Assembly: GCA_018660265.1 (NCBI GenBank)
Contig: JABJKS010000089.1
Location: 219,976 to 283,975, forward strand
Reading direction: 5' to 3'
Length of the DNA stretch: 64,000 nucleotides
Origin: Rhodospirillaceae bacterium
GTDB lineage: Bacteria > Pseudomonadota > Alphaproteobacteria > GCA-2731375
In this document: piece after piece, positions 15,862 through 23,097 of the stretch
How positions within the stretch are numbered: position 1 is the first letter of the stretch
Layout of the letters: each line of letters opens with the position of its first letter
Notes under the pieces: model-generated
Told to the model about the DNA's origin: nothing
What the model saw: only the letters and a program-made list of their open reading frames with translations
Databases searched by the model: none
Position numbers and translations under genes: made by a program

Positions 15862-15902
15862 GCAAATGGCCTTGGGGCAAATGGCCTTGGGGCAAATGGC
15901 CT
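15862..15902. repeat. 15-bp tandem repeat, 2.7 copies
   Basis: GCAAATGGCCTTGGG repeats at 15862-15876 and 15877-15891, with a partial third copy to 15902. It lies between two same-strand genes and touches the stop codon of the upstream dehydrogenase. It creates an open but probably untranslated PFAPRPFAPRPFA-like frame. Confidence 0.9.
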
Positions 15903-16872
15903 AATAGCCGCCATCCACATTCACTACATCGTGCATGGCCTCACCATCGCGGGCCCGGCGGACCTGGGCAGCCAGAATTGGCGCGGCGGTGGCCGCCGCC
16001 GATAGGGCGGCGATGTGGGGCGTGATGCGGATTTTTGGATGCGTCCACAGGGGGCTGTCAGGGGCCAGGGGTTCGACGGCGAAGGCATCCAGGGTTGCGC
16101 CCGCCAGGTGGCCCCCGTTTGGCTGGCGACTGTTTGGCTGAGCACTGTCGAGGGCGGCGATCAGGTCTTCGTTCACCACCACTTCGCCCCTGCTGCAATT
16201 GATGACATAGGCACCTTGGGGCATGGCGGCAAAGGCAGCGGCATTCATCAGGTTCTCGGTCTCCGCCGTCAGGGGCAATAACAGCACGGCGATCTCCGCC
16301 GCTGCCAGGGCCTCCTCAAATCCCTCAGCCCCATGCAGACAGTGGACGCCGGATATCTCCTTGGCGGTACGGCTCCACCCCACAAGGTCGAAACCCAGGG
16401 CGCGCAGACGCTGGGCGCAGCGTTCGCCCATTTGCCCCAGGCCGAACAGGGCGACCGTGCGGTCCGGCGCGTCCGTGGTGCGGTTGCGCTGCCACTGCTT
16501 TTCCGCGCCCTGGCGGTCATAGACGTCCAGGCCAAGGTGGTGATGCAGCACCGTGGCTGTGACGTATTCCGCCATACGGTCGGTCATCAAAGGGTCTACC
16601 AAACGGGTAATGGGCACATCCCGGGGCAGGTCCGGGTCCCCCAACAAAGCATCCACCCCCGCCCCTAACGAGGCGATGCCGACCAGATTGGGCAGAGAGG
16701 CCAGGACACCGTGAGGCAGCTTCCAAACAAAAGCGAAATCAATATCCGATGCGTCGCCGTCCGGGCCATCTAGATCGGGCCAGATGCGGAACTCATCATG
16801 GGGCAGGTCGTGTTGCAACGCCGCCAGCCAGGCGTCCGCATTATCCCAGGGGCAGTGAAAAAGTATCGCCAA
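15901..16872 (-). CDS. D-2-hydroxyacid dehydrogenase (glyoxylate/hydroxypyruvate reductase GhrA-like)
   Basis: 323 residues. ALFGLGQMGERCAQRLRALGF carries the NAD(P)-binding GXGXXG motif, followed by GWSRT, LLLPLTAETENLMN and NCSRGEVV (catalytic Arg). AGATLDAFAVEPLAPDSPLW holds the catalytic Glu, and ITPHIAALS the catalytic His. The pattern is closest to GhrA, which reduces glyoxylate and hydroxypyruvate. It diverges from the D-carbamoylase gene across an 81-base gap that contains the palindrome TTCTAGAA. A short SQPN-type internal repeat lies near residue 245. Confidence 0.88.
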   Translation of the reverse strand: MAILFHCPWDNADAWLAALQHDLPHDEFRIWPDLDGPDGDASDIDFAFVWKLPHGVLASLPNLVGIASLGAGVDALLGDPDLPRDVPITRLVDPLMTDRMAEYVTATVLHHHLGLDVYDRQGAEKQWQRNRTTDAPDRTVALFGLGQMGERCAQRLRALGFDLVGWSRTAKEISGVHCLHGAEGFEEALAAAEIAVLLLPLTAETENLMNAAAFAAMPQGAYVINCSRGEVVVNEDLIAALDSAQPNSRQPNGGHLAGATLDAFAVEPLAPDSPLWTHPKIRITPHIAALSAAATAAPILAAQVRRARDGEAMHDVVNVDGGY

Positions 16873-16953
16873 GGCATCACCCTCATTACGTCTGTACGAA
16901 TTGTGCTAGTGTTCTAGAATAGCAGACTACGCCATCATATCGCAGGAGCAAGC

Positions 16954-17895
16954 ATGACACGCCTGATCACCGTCGCCGCCGCACAACTAGGTCCCATCGA
17001 GCGGGAGGAGAGCAAAACGTCCGTCGTCAAACGTATGACAGACATGATGCGCCATGCCCATAGCCGGGGGGCGCGCCTGGTGGTCTTTCCCGAAATGGCC
17101 CTGACGACGTTTTTTCCCCGCTGGTACATTGAGGATGAGGCGGAGCTGGACGCATTTTACGAGACTGAGATGCCATCGAACGAAACCCAACCACTGTTTG
17201 ATCTCTCAAAACAGCTCGGCGTTGGTTTCTACCTTGGCTATTCCGAGATGTTCTTTGATGACACAGGCAAAAAACGCCGCTTTAACACTGCCATCCTGGT
17301 CAACCAGCAGGCAGAAATTGTCGGCAAGTATCGCAAGGTGCATTTGCCCGGCCACGCCACGTACGAGCCGGAACGGGAATGGCAGCATCTGGAAAAAGGC
17401 TATTTCGAAGTTGGCGATCTGGGTTTTCCCGTGTTCCGCACCATGGGTGGCGTCATGGGCATGTGCCTGTGCAACGACCGCCGCTGGCCCGAGACCTGGC
17501 GCGTCATGGGGATGCAGGATGTGGATATCGTCATGCTGGGCTATAACACGCCCGTCTATAATTCGATTGCGCCTGAAAGCCCGCATCTGCGCATGTTCCA
17601 CAATCATATCTCCATGCAGGCGGGCGCCTACCAAAACGGCACCTGGGCCGTGGGCACCGCCAAGGCGGGCATGGAAGGTGGCGTCGATATGATGGCGGGC
17701 AGCTGCATCATCGCACCCACGGGCGAAATCGTAGCCCTGGCCACGACGTCGGAGGATGAGGTGATCGTGGCGGAATGCGATCTGGATAAGGGCCGCTATA
17801 TTCGCGACACTGTGTTCAATTTCGCGCAACATCGGCGGATCGAAAACTATGGCGTGATCACCGAACGTACCGAAGCCATCGCGCCGCCTGAATAG
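16954..17895 (+). CDS. N-carbamoyl-D-amino-acid hydrolase (nitrilase superfamily)
   Basis: 313 residues. The nitrilase catalytic triad is visible as Glu47 (VVFPEMALTTFFP), Lys128 (GKYRKVHLPGH) and Cys173 (MCLCNDRRWPE). CNDRRWPE and the PLFDLSKQLGVGFYLGYSE stretch are typical of D-carbamoylases, which hydrolyse N-carbamoyl-D-amino acids to D-amino acid, CO2 and ammonia. A GCAGGAG ribosome-binding sequence precedes the ATG. The hydantoin racemase gene follows 11 bases after the stop, consistent with hydantoin or pyrimidine-derived carbamoyl catabolism. No hydantoinase gene is in the window. Confidence 0.88.
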   Translation: MTRLITVAAAQLGPIEREESKTSVVKRMTDMMRHAHSRGARLVVFPEMALTTFFPRWYIEDEAELDAFYETEMPSNETQPLFDLSKQLGVGFYLGYSEMFFDDTGKKRRFNTAILVNQQAEIVGKYRKVHLPGHATYEPEREWQHLEKGYFEVGDLGFPVFRTMGGVMGMCLCNDRRWPETWRVMGMQDVDIVMLGYNTPVYNSIAPESPHLRMFHNHISMQAGAYQNGTWAVGTAKAGMEGGVDMMAGSCIIAPTGEIVALATTSEDEVIVAECDLDKGRYIRDTVFNFAQHRRIENYGVITERTEAIAPPE

Positions 17896-17906
17896 GGGAA
17901 CAGCCC

Positions 17907-18596
17907 ATGTCCGAACGTATCGTCGTTATCAATCCAAACTCCTCAGTCGATGTCACCGCCGGCATTGATGCTGCCATGGCACCGTTACGTTTTGCCGACG
18001 GCCCCAGCATCGATTGCCTCACCCTGGCAGAGGGGCCGCCCGGTATCGAATGCCAGCGCCACGTCGACGGCGTCATCGGTCCGCTGTGCGATTTGATCGA
18101 ACGCGAAGGCAACAGCGCCGATGCCTTCGTGGTCGCGTGTTTTTCCGATCCCGGCCTGCATTCGGCGCGGGAGACGACGCCGCATCCCGTCATGGGCATT
18201 TCAGAAAGCGGCATCACCACGGCCCTGACCCTGGGCGAACGTTTTGGCATTATCGCGATCCTGCCCGCGGGTATTTCCCGCCATAAACGTTATATCCGGC
18301 AAATGGGGTTAGAGGGGCGGATGGCAGGCGACCGGGCCATTGGCATCGGGGTCACGGGACTAAACGCGGATGGGGCCACGGACGCGGTTGAAGAACGCAT
18401 GCGAGAGGTGGGTCGGCAATTGATCGAAGAAGATGGGGCCGACGTTCTGATCATGGGCTGTGCCGGCATGGCCCGCTATCGCCATTCCCTGGAAGACACC
18501 CTGGGCGTGCCTGTTATCGATCCCAGCCAGGCGGCTGTCGCAAACGCCATCGCCGCCGTGCGCCTGGGCTATAGCAACAGCACAATGAAGGCCTGA
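17907..18596 (+). CDS. Asp/Glu/hydantoin racemase family protein
   Basis: 229 residues. The two catalytic cysteines of cofactor-independent racemases are in VVACFSDPGLHSARE (C78) and VLIMGCAGMARY (C185). The start RIVVINPNSSVDVT is typical of hydantoin racemases, and GISESGITTAL is conserved. It likely racemises 5-substituted hydantoins to feed the upstream D-carbamoylase pathway. The close spacing to that gene supports one operon. An alternative is an aspartate or maleate isomerase-type activity. Confidence 0.87.
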   Translation: MSERIVVINPNSSVDVTAGIDAAMAPLRFADGPSIDCLTLAEGPPGIECQRHVDGVIGPLCDLIEREGNSADAFVVACFSDPGLHSARETTPHPVMGISESGITTALTLGERFGIIAILPAGISRHKRYIRQMGLEGRMAGDRAIGIGVTGLNADGATDAVEERMREVGRQLIEEDGADVLIMGCAGMARYRHSLEDTLGVPVIDPSQAAVANAIAAVRLGYSNSTMKA

Positions 18597-18666
18597 GCAA
18601 CCACCTACCAACAGCCATACCAGCATCAAGACCAACATCAAACCAACAGTTTCGGAGTACCCAACT

Positions 18667-19293
18667 ATGCAATTGATCGGCCGCAACCTCTCCCCCTTTG
18701 TCCGTCGCACCGCCATCGTGCTCAACCTTCTCGACCTGAAGTATGAGCAGGTGGGTCTGTCCACCGCCGATGACATGGCGGAAATCGCCAAGCACAACCC
18801 GATCGTCCGGGTGCCGGCGATGATCCTGGATGACGGTGAGGCATTGTTGGATAGCAACGCCATTATCGATCATTTGCTGGAGGTCGCTGACCCCGATAAC
18901 CGCCTGCTGCCCGCCTCCGGCGCTGAGCGGCGGGCTGTATTACGCCTGGCCGCCATCGGCCATGGGATCATGGAAAAGGCTGTCTCTTCATCCTACGAAC
19001 GCAACCGCCGCCCGAAGGAAAAAGTCTTCGACGGCTGGGTCAACCAGGTTGAGGATCAGGTCAAAGGCGGCCTGGCTGCGTTGAACGCGGCAGCCGCCCA
19101 GGCCAAGGGCGGCGAATGGCTGTGCGGCGACCATCCGACCCTGGCGGATGTCAACGCCGCGGTGGCCCACGATTTTACCCAGATCGTAGCGCCCTACATC
19201 ATGAAGGATGATCCCTACCCCGCCCTAACCGCCCTGGCCCAACGCGGCAACGCGATGCCCGCCTTTGGCGATACGGCGTTCAAACCAGGCTAA
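18667..19293 (+). CDS. Glutathione S-transferase family protein
   Basis: 208 residues. MQLIGRNLSPFVRRTAIVLNLLDL begins the thioredoxin-like domain with an SPFVRR active-site region of Ser type. RVPAMILDDGEALLDSNAIIDHLLE is the glutathione-contacting segment with the cis-proline and S/N pair. GEWLCGDHPTLADVNAAV is the C-terminal signature. The substrate is unknown. It is 70 bases after the racemase gene and probably not tightly coupled to it. Confidence 0.88.
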   Translation: MQLIGRNLSPFVRRTAIVLNLLDLKYEQVGLSTADDMAEIAKHNPIVRVPAMILDDGEALLDSNAIIDHLLEVADPDNRLLPASGAERRAVLRLAAIGHGIMEKAVSSSYERNRRPKEKVFDGWVNQVEDQVKGGLAALNAAAAQAKGGEWLCGDHPTLADVNAAVAHDFTQIVAPYIMKDDPYPALTALAQRGNAMPAFGDTAFKPG

Positions 19294-19309
19294 AAAACTG
19301 GAGCCTTAA

Positions 19310-20218
19310 TTGCAGCAGGTATCAGAGGCGCGGGTGCATGCCCAGGTCGTGCTGGGGCGGGCCCTGGTGGCGACCTCGTTCCCGGTGGGCGCGGCCATCA
19401 CCCATGGCCTGGCACCCGAGCTGTTGATCCTGGTGCGGTTCGTCCTGGCGACCCTGCTGTTCGCACCTTATGTGATCTGGCGACATGGCCTTAGCCTGCC
19501 GCCCCTGAAAACCCTGGCCGGCTATGCCGCAATCGGGCTTTGTCTGGTGACGTTTTTTTGGTGCATGTTCGCCGCCCTGCGCCTGACATCGGCCCTGAAC
19601 GCTGCCGCCCTGCACACGGCATTGCCTGCTATTTCAGCCTTCTATGCCGCCATATTGGTGCGGGAACGCCTGGGAAAATTCCGCCTCGCGGCGTTGATCC
19701 TGGGCGGGGTGGGGGCGTCGTGGGTTGTTTTTCGCGGCGACTGGGACCTGGTGATCAACCTCGCCATCAACAAGGGGGATATGATTTTTCTGGCCGGCAT
19801 GTTTGCCATGGGCCTCTACACGCCCCTGGTCGGTCGCTTGCATATAAAAGAACCGGCAGCGGTGATGGCGTTCTGGACCATGGCGACGGGGGCGGTCTGG
19901 CTGCTGCTGCTTAACAATATCACCATATTCGAGGTGGACTGGGCCGCCGTCGAATTCAAAGTCTGGGGCGGCATCGCCTATCTGGGCCTGTTCACCACGA
20001 TCATCAGCTTTTTCATCCTGCAGCACGCGACCCTGCGGATCGGCCCAACCCGGGCGGCGGCCTATGGCTACCTAACCCCGGTCTTCGTCGTGGCCGTCAA
20101 CTGGGCCCTGGGCAATGGCCTGCCGACACCCATGACCTGGCCCGGCATCATCTTGATTATCGCGGCAATGGTCGTCATGCAGCGCGGCGCGGTTAAAACC
20201 GCCGCACCTAAGGAATAG
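19310..20218 (+). CDS. EamA/DMT family transporter
   Basis: 302 residues with about ten hydrophobic segments in two repeated EamA units. The first repeat includes ELLILVRFVLATLLFAPY and LTSALNAAALHTALPAISAFYAAILVRERLG; the second ends with RAAAYGYLTPVFVVAVNWALGNG. These inner-membrane carriers export metabolites such as amino acids. Start is a TTG with GGAG seven bases upstream; no ATG is available nearby in frame. It follows the GST gene by 16 bases. Confidence 0.85.
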   Translation: MQQVSEARVHAQVVLGRALVATSFPVGAAITHGLAPELLILVRFVLATLLFAPYVIWRHGLSLPPLKTLAGYAAIGLCLVTFFWCMFAALRLTSALNAAALHTALPAISAFYAAILVRERLGKFRLAALILGGVGASWVVFRGDWDLVINLAINKGDMIFLAGMFAMGLYTPLVGRLHIKEPAAVMAFWTMATGAVWLLLLNNITIFEVDWAAVEFKVWGGIAYLGLFTTIISFFILQHATLRIGPTRAAAYGYLTPVFVVAVNWALGNGLPTPMTWPGIILIIAAMVVMQRGAVKTAAPKE

Positions 20219-20347
20219 GCGCGAAACCATGTTGAGCCTAAAAAGCGCTTGATAACATGTGCAGCGTCCCCTAACCGGCGGCGGCCTTGTCGGCGCTGTG
20301 GCGCAGCCGTTATGATGGAAAACCTCTTGATATAGCAATCCAACTTA

Positions 20348-20734
20348 GTGTACCATGCATGGTACTTTCTCGATGGAGCTTACGCGGTCAGCATCAAGAA
20401 ACTTCCAGCAGCCTTTTACGCGAGCAGGCATGGGAATGAGCCGGTTCGTGAATGGCTAAAGGGCCTTGATAATGATGTGCGCAAGATTATTGGCCAGGAC
20501 ATCAGCGATGCGGAGTACGGGTGGCCTGTAGGCATGCCGCTGTGCCGCAGCTTGGGGCATGGGCTTTTTGAAGTACGAAGCAATATCAGCGGTGGGCGGA
20601 TTGCACGGCTGATCTTCGCACCAACGAGATCCCACATGATCTTGCTGCATGGCTTTATCAAAAAGACCCAAAAAACACCTAAACGGGATTTGGATTTGGC
20701 GTTGAAACGAAAGAAGGAGATCGAAAATGGCTAA
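20348..20734 (+). CDS. DUF891/Gp49-like (HigB-type) toxin
   Basis: The frame from a GTG at 20348 gives 128 residues. From SIKKLPAAFYASRHGNEPVREWLKGL onward it matches phage-derived Gp49-like/DUF891 toxins, which are RelE-fold mRNA interferases; FEVRSNISGGRIARLIF and LLHGFIKKTQKTPKRDLDLA are the core. The start is odd. A GGAG (20375-20378) lies eight bases before a GTC codon at 20387, exactly where homologues would begin. The only in-frame start is the GTG overlapping a 16-bp palindrome. Toxin-first order and an 8-base overlap with the antitoxin are normal for these loci. Confidence 0.8.
   Translation: MYHAWYFLDGAYAVSIKKLPAAFYASRHGNEPVREWLKGLDNDVRKIIGQDISDAEYGWPVGMPLCRSLGHGLFEVRSNISGGRIARLIFAPTRSHMILLHGFIKKTQKTPKRDLDLALKRKKEIENG
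20350..20365. promoter_or_regulatory. Perfect 16-bp palindrome, likely antitoxin operator
   Basis: GTACCATGCATGGTAC is fully self-complementary. It sits at the 5' end of the toxin-antitoxin operon, with TTGATA (20328-20333) upstream as a possible -35 box. XRE antitoxins of this type bind such sites and repress their operon. Confidence 0.65.
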
Positions 20735-21017
20735 AAAACCAAACCCTCATATTGGCTCCTCCTTTGACGATTTTCTCAAAGACGAAGGCGTGTACGAGGA
20801 AACCACCGCCCAATCCATCAAACGGGTCCTTGCCTGGCAAATCCAGGAGGCCATGACCTCAAAAGGCATGACGAAAACAGAAATGGCGGCATTAATGGAG
20901 ACAAGCCGTAGCCAACTGGACCGCATCCTTGATCCCGATAACGTCAAGCTTCAACTCGACACCCTCTATAAAGCCGCAACTGTTCTGGGCCGGGAAGTGC
21001 GCGTGGAGCTGATTTAA
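20727..21017 (+). CDS. XRE-family antitoxin of the DUF891 module
   Basis: 96 residues. SIKRVLAWQIQEAMTSKGMTKTEMAALMETSRSQLDRILDPDN (about 30-72) is an XRE-type helix-turn-helix, and LDTLYKAATVLGREVRVEL is the conserved tail. It overlaps the toxin gene end by eight bases and has a GAAGGAG ribosome-binding sequence inside it. It should neutralise the toxin and repress the operon through the upstream palindrome. Confidence 0.85.
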   Translation: MAKKPNPHIGSSFDDFLKDEGVYEETTAQSIKRVLAWQIQEAMTSKGMTKTEMAALMETSRSQLDRILDPDNVKLQLDTLYKAATVLGREVRVELI

Positions 21018-21046
21018 CTGAGCAAGCATGATCGCGGAAGCAACCG

Positions 21047-21493
21047 ATGAATGACAATAAAGCCGTTGAAATCTGGCTCCGAATGTACGAAGGGCAACAT
21101 GTACACGCGCGCCATCATGAGGTTCTGCGCACCCAATCCACAAACTTGATCGTCTTGATTTCTGCCGCATTGTTAGCTTTATCAGGGAGCCAAACGGGAC
21201 ACCTAGACGGCTCCATAATTGGAGCTTTCATTATTGTTGTAAATCTCTACGGACTGCTAATGAGTTTAAAACACTATGAACGTAGCAGATTGCATGCAAG
21301 CGTCGGTGCAGAATACAGAAATGTCATTTCTGATAATACCGCTATCGGAGGGCAGCATCTGGACAATATTCGAACGATGGCTCATCAATCACATAAACCA
21401 ATGCTCGGAATCCAAAAACTTCGGGCATTTGTGCTTTGGGTTGGCCTGCATATTCTGCTTCTTCTGATAGGCCTATTTCTGGCCTTTGCGTAG
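21047..21493 (+). CDS. Unrecognised small membrane protein
   Basis: 148 residues, family not recognised. Three hydrophobic segments are visible: 31-48, 56-75 and 126-147. A charged N-terminal helix (YEGQHVHARHHEVLRTQS) precedes them, and a cytoplasmic middle part (LKHYERSRLHASVGAEYRNVI) lies between. It follows the antitoxin gene by 29 bases on the same strand and is AT-richer than the surrounding metabolic genes, so it may belong to the same accessory insertion. The helical-TM-TM-helical layout resembles small membrane effectors, but that is only a shape comparison. Confidence 0.6.
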   Translation: MNDNKAVEIWLRMYEGQHVHARHHEVLRTQSTNLIVLISAALLALSGSQTGHLDGSIIGAFIIVVNLYGLLMSLKHYERSRLHASVGAEYRNVISDNTAIGGQHLDNIRTMAHQSHKPMLGIQKLRAFVLWVGLHILLLLIGLFLAFA

Positions 21494-21578
21494 AAAACTT
21501 TAACTAATTTAGGTCGACACTCAAGAACATCATGCAGCCAGGAACAGGTCGGCATTCGAACTCGGGCATGCCACTCCT

Positions 21579-22715
21579 CTAAGCCGCCAGAGGTATCCTT
21601 TGATAGCCGTTTTCGCACGGCGGGCCGTCACTGGCGTACATGACCTGGTCGTTCAGGCTTAGGATCACCGAGGCGACGGTTAGTTTCTTGTTGCCCATCG
21701 GTTCATCATCGCCTTCGTGGCGGCAGATGGCGTAGGGGTGGGCGAAGTGGTCGGTGAGCAGGCGCTGGACCAGGGCCAGATCAACCGGGCCGTTGCGTTG
21801 TTCCAACAGACGGCGCAGGCGCTGCGACCGGTACAGGGTTGAGGGGCCGCCGACCTCCAACATGGATTTTATGCCATTCCAGACTTCGAAGTGATTGGCA
21901 TGGGTCAACAGCCCGTCCGTGGGATAGAGATAGTTGGCAGCCTGGGGTGCTGTTTCCACATCGATCACTTCGCCGTCCGCATGGCCCAGCAGAAAGTTGC
22001 CGGAGGTGTTGCGGTCGGTCGACAATATGGCTTTCAGTGCCTCGTTCATATTACGGGCGTTCATGATGTCACGGACGCGCATATGAAAAGGGCGTTGGGT
22101 CAGGTCCTTGCCGTCCTGGTCGGAGATCAGACCGTTGACGCACAGACCCAGACCGGTTTCGTTGAGGCCGATCATGCCGCCGACGATGCCCGCCTGGGTC
22201 AGGCAAATGAAATTGGGCCGGTCGGGCCTGGTCACGCGCATCACGAAGCACTGACCGCGCAGATCGGCCAGCCAATCCCAGTTCTGTCCGATCATGGTGC
22301 CGCCGTCGTGGGTCACTTCCGGCAGAGCCGCGAAGGCGGTGCAGCCATCCGTCCGGTCCTCAAGCTCCGTTGGCGTCACAGGTGCCACAGGCGTCATGGC
22401 CGCCATGCTTTCGCTCAACGTCGACAGATAGGTCAGTTCGTATCGCGCATTGAGGACGGCAATCTGCTCCAACGGCAGGCCGGAACCTTCCGCCACACCG
22501 GCCATCTCGATGGCATATTCCTCGTCAAAAGCCATGATCCGCCGGGCCCAGTCGTGGCCGCCCTGGACGACGCTATCCCGTGGGCTGCCGGCCATTTCAA
22601 AGCGGTTAAGATAGATCTCGACATTTTCACGGATCTGATCCGGGAAGGTCCGGCCATGGACCAGACCCCGTTCGTGCGGGTCCGCGCCAAGGTTCAAAAT
22701 TTGCAGTTCGGACAT
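21579..22715 (-). CDS. C45 family autoproteolytic acyltransferase/hydrolase
   Basis: 378 residues from an ATG at 22715; an upstream frame would add 33 residues with no conservation. DPHERGLVHGRTFPDQIRENVEIYL is the N-terminal region, and DGCTAF holds the Ntn nucleophile (Cys125), which becomes N-terminal after self-cleavage. GQNWDW, GIVGGMIGLNETGLGLCVN and LTHANHFEVW are family motifs shared with isopenicillin N acyltransferase. The enzyme probably hydrolyses an amide or transfers an acyl group; the substrate is unknown. It ends a minus-strand set with a CMD protein, a P450 and an SDR. Confidence 0.87.
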   Translation of the reverse strand: MSELQILNLGADPHERGLVHGRTFPDQIRENVEIYLNRFEMAGSPRDSVVQGGHDWARRIMAFDEEYAIEMAGVAEGSGLPLEQIAVLNARYELTYLSTLSESMAAMTPVAPVTPTELEDRTDGCTAFAALPEVTHDGGTMIGQNWDWLADLRGQCFVMRVTRPDRPNFICLTQAGIVGGMIGLNETGLGLCVNGLISDQDGKDLTQRPFHMRVRDIMNARNMNEALKAILSTDRNTSGNFLLGHADGEVIDVETAPQAANYLYPTDGLLTHANHFEVWNGIKSMLEVGGPSTLYRSQRLRRLLEQRNGPVDLALVQRLLTDHFAHPYAICRHEGDDEPMGNKKLTVASVILSLNDQVMYASDGPPCENGYQRIPLAA

Positions 22716-22731
22716 ACCAACCAACCTTATC

Positions 22732-23097
22732 TTAGGCTTCTTCCTCTGGCCAAACCTCGGCCAAGACCCGAAAGGCGGATGCGGCGACGGGCCAGCCGGC
22801 ATAGTGGGCAGCATGGGTGATCATGCCTTCAATCCGGTCCCTCGGCAGGCCGAGGTTTCTGGCGGCGCGAAAATGAATGTGTTGTTCGGCCTCCCGGTTC
22901 AGGGCGACCAGAATGGTACAGGTCACGAGGGAACGTTCCTCCAGGCTCAATTCCTCACCCTGCCAAACGTCGCCGAACAGATGCTCAACCGTGTATTTGC
23001 CGAATTTCTTGGGCAACCGGGTGCCACGGGGACTGCCCGACAATAGTTTTTTGGTCAGGGCAATGCCTTTTTCGCGTTTATCGTTGCTATCGCTCAT
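22732..23097 (-). CDS. Carboxymuconolactone decarboxylase family protein
   Basis: 121 residues. EELSLEERSLVTCTILVALNREAEQHIHFRAARNLGLPRDRIEGMITHAAHYAGWP follows the gamma-carboxymuconolactone decarboxylase fold, with the conserved glutamate/histidine region. No CXXC is present, so it is not the AhpD peroxidase type. The start overlaps the P450 stop by four bases (ATGA), and the C45 hydrolase follows 16 bases after. The true reaction is unknown and could be a decarboxylation or lactone step in the local pathway. Confidence 0.85.
   Translation of the reverse strand: MSDSNDKREKGIALTKKLLSGSPRGTRLPKKFGKYTVEHLFGDVWQGEELSLEERSLVTCTILVALNREAEQHIHFRAARNLGLPRDRIEGMITHAAHYAGWPVAASAFRVLAEVWPEEEA

Noticed and set aside
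15798..15920. N-terminal extension of the SnoaL-like protein
   Set aside because: It would translate a tandem repeat (RPFAPRPFA) and overlap the upstream stop; GGAGG supports the ATG at 15797.
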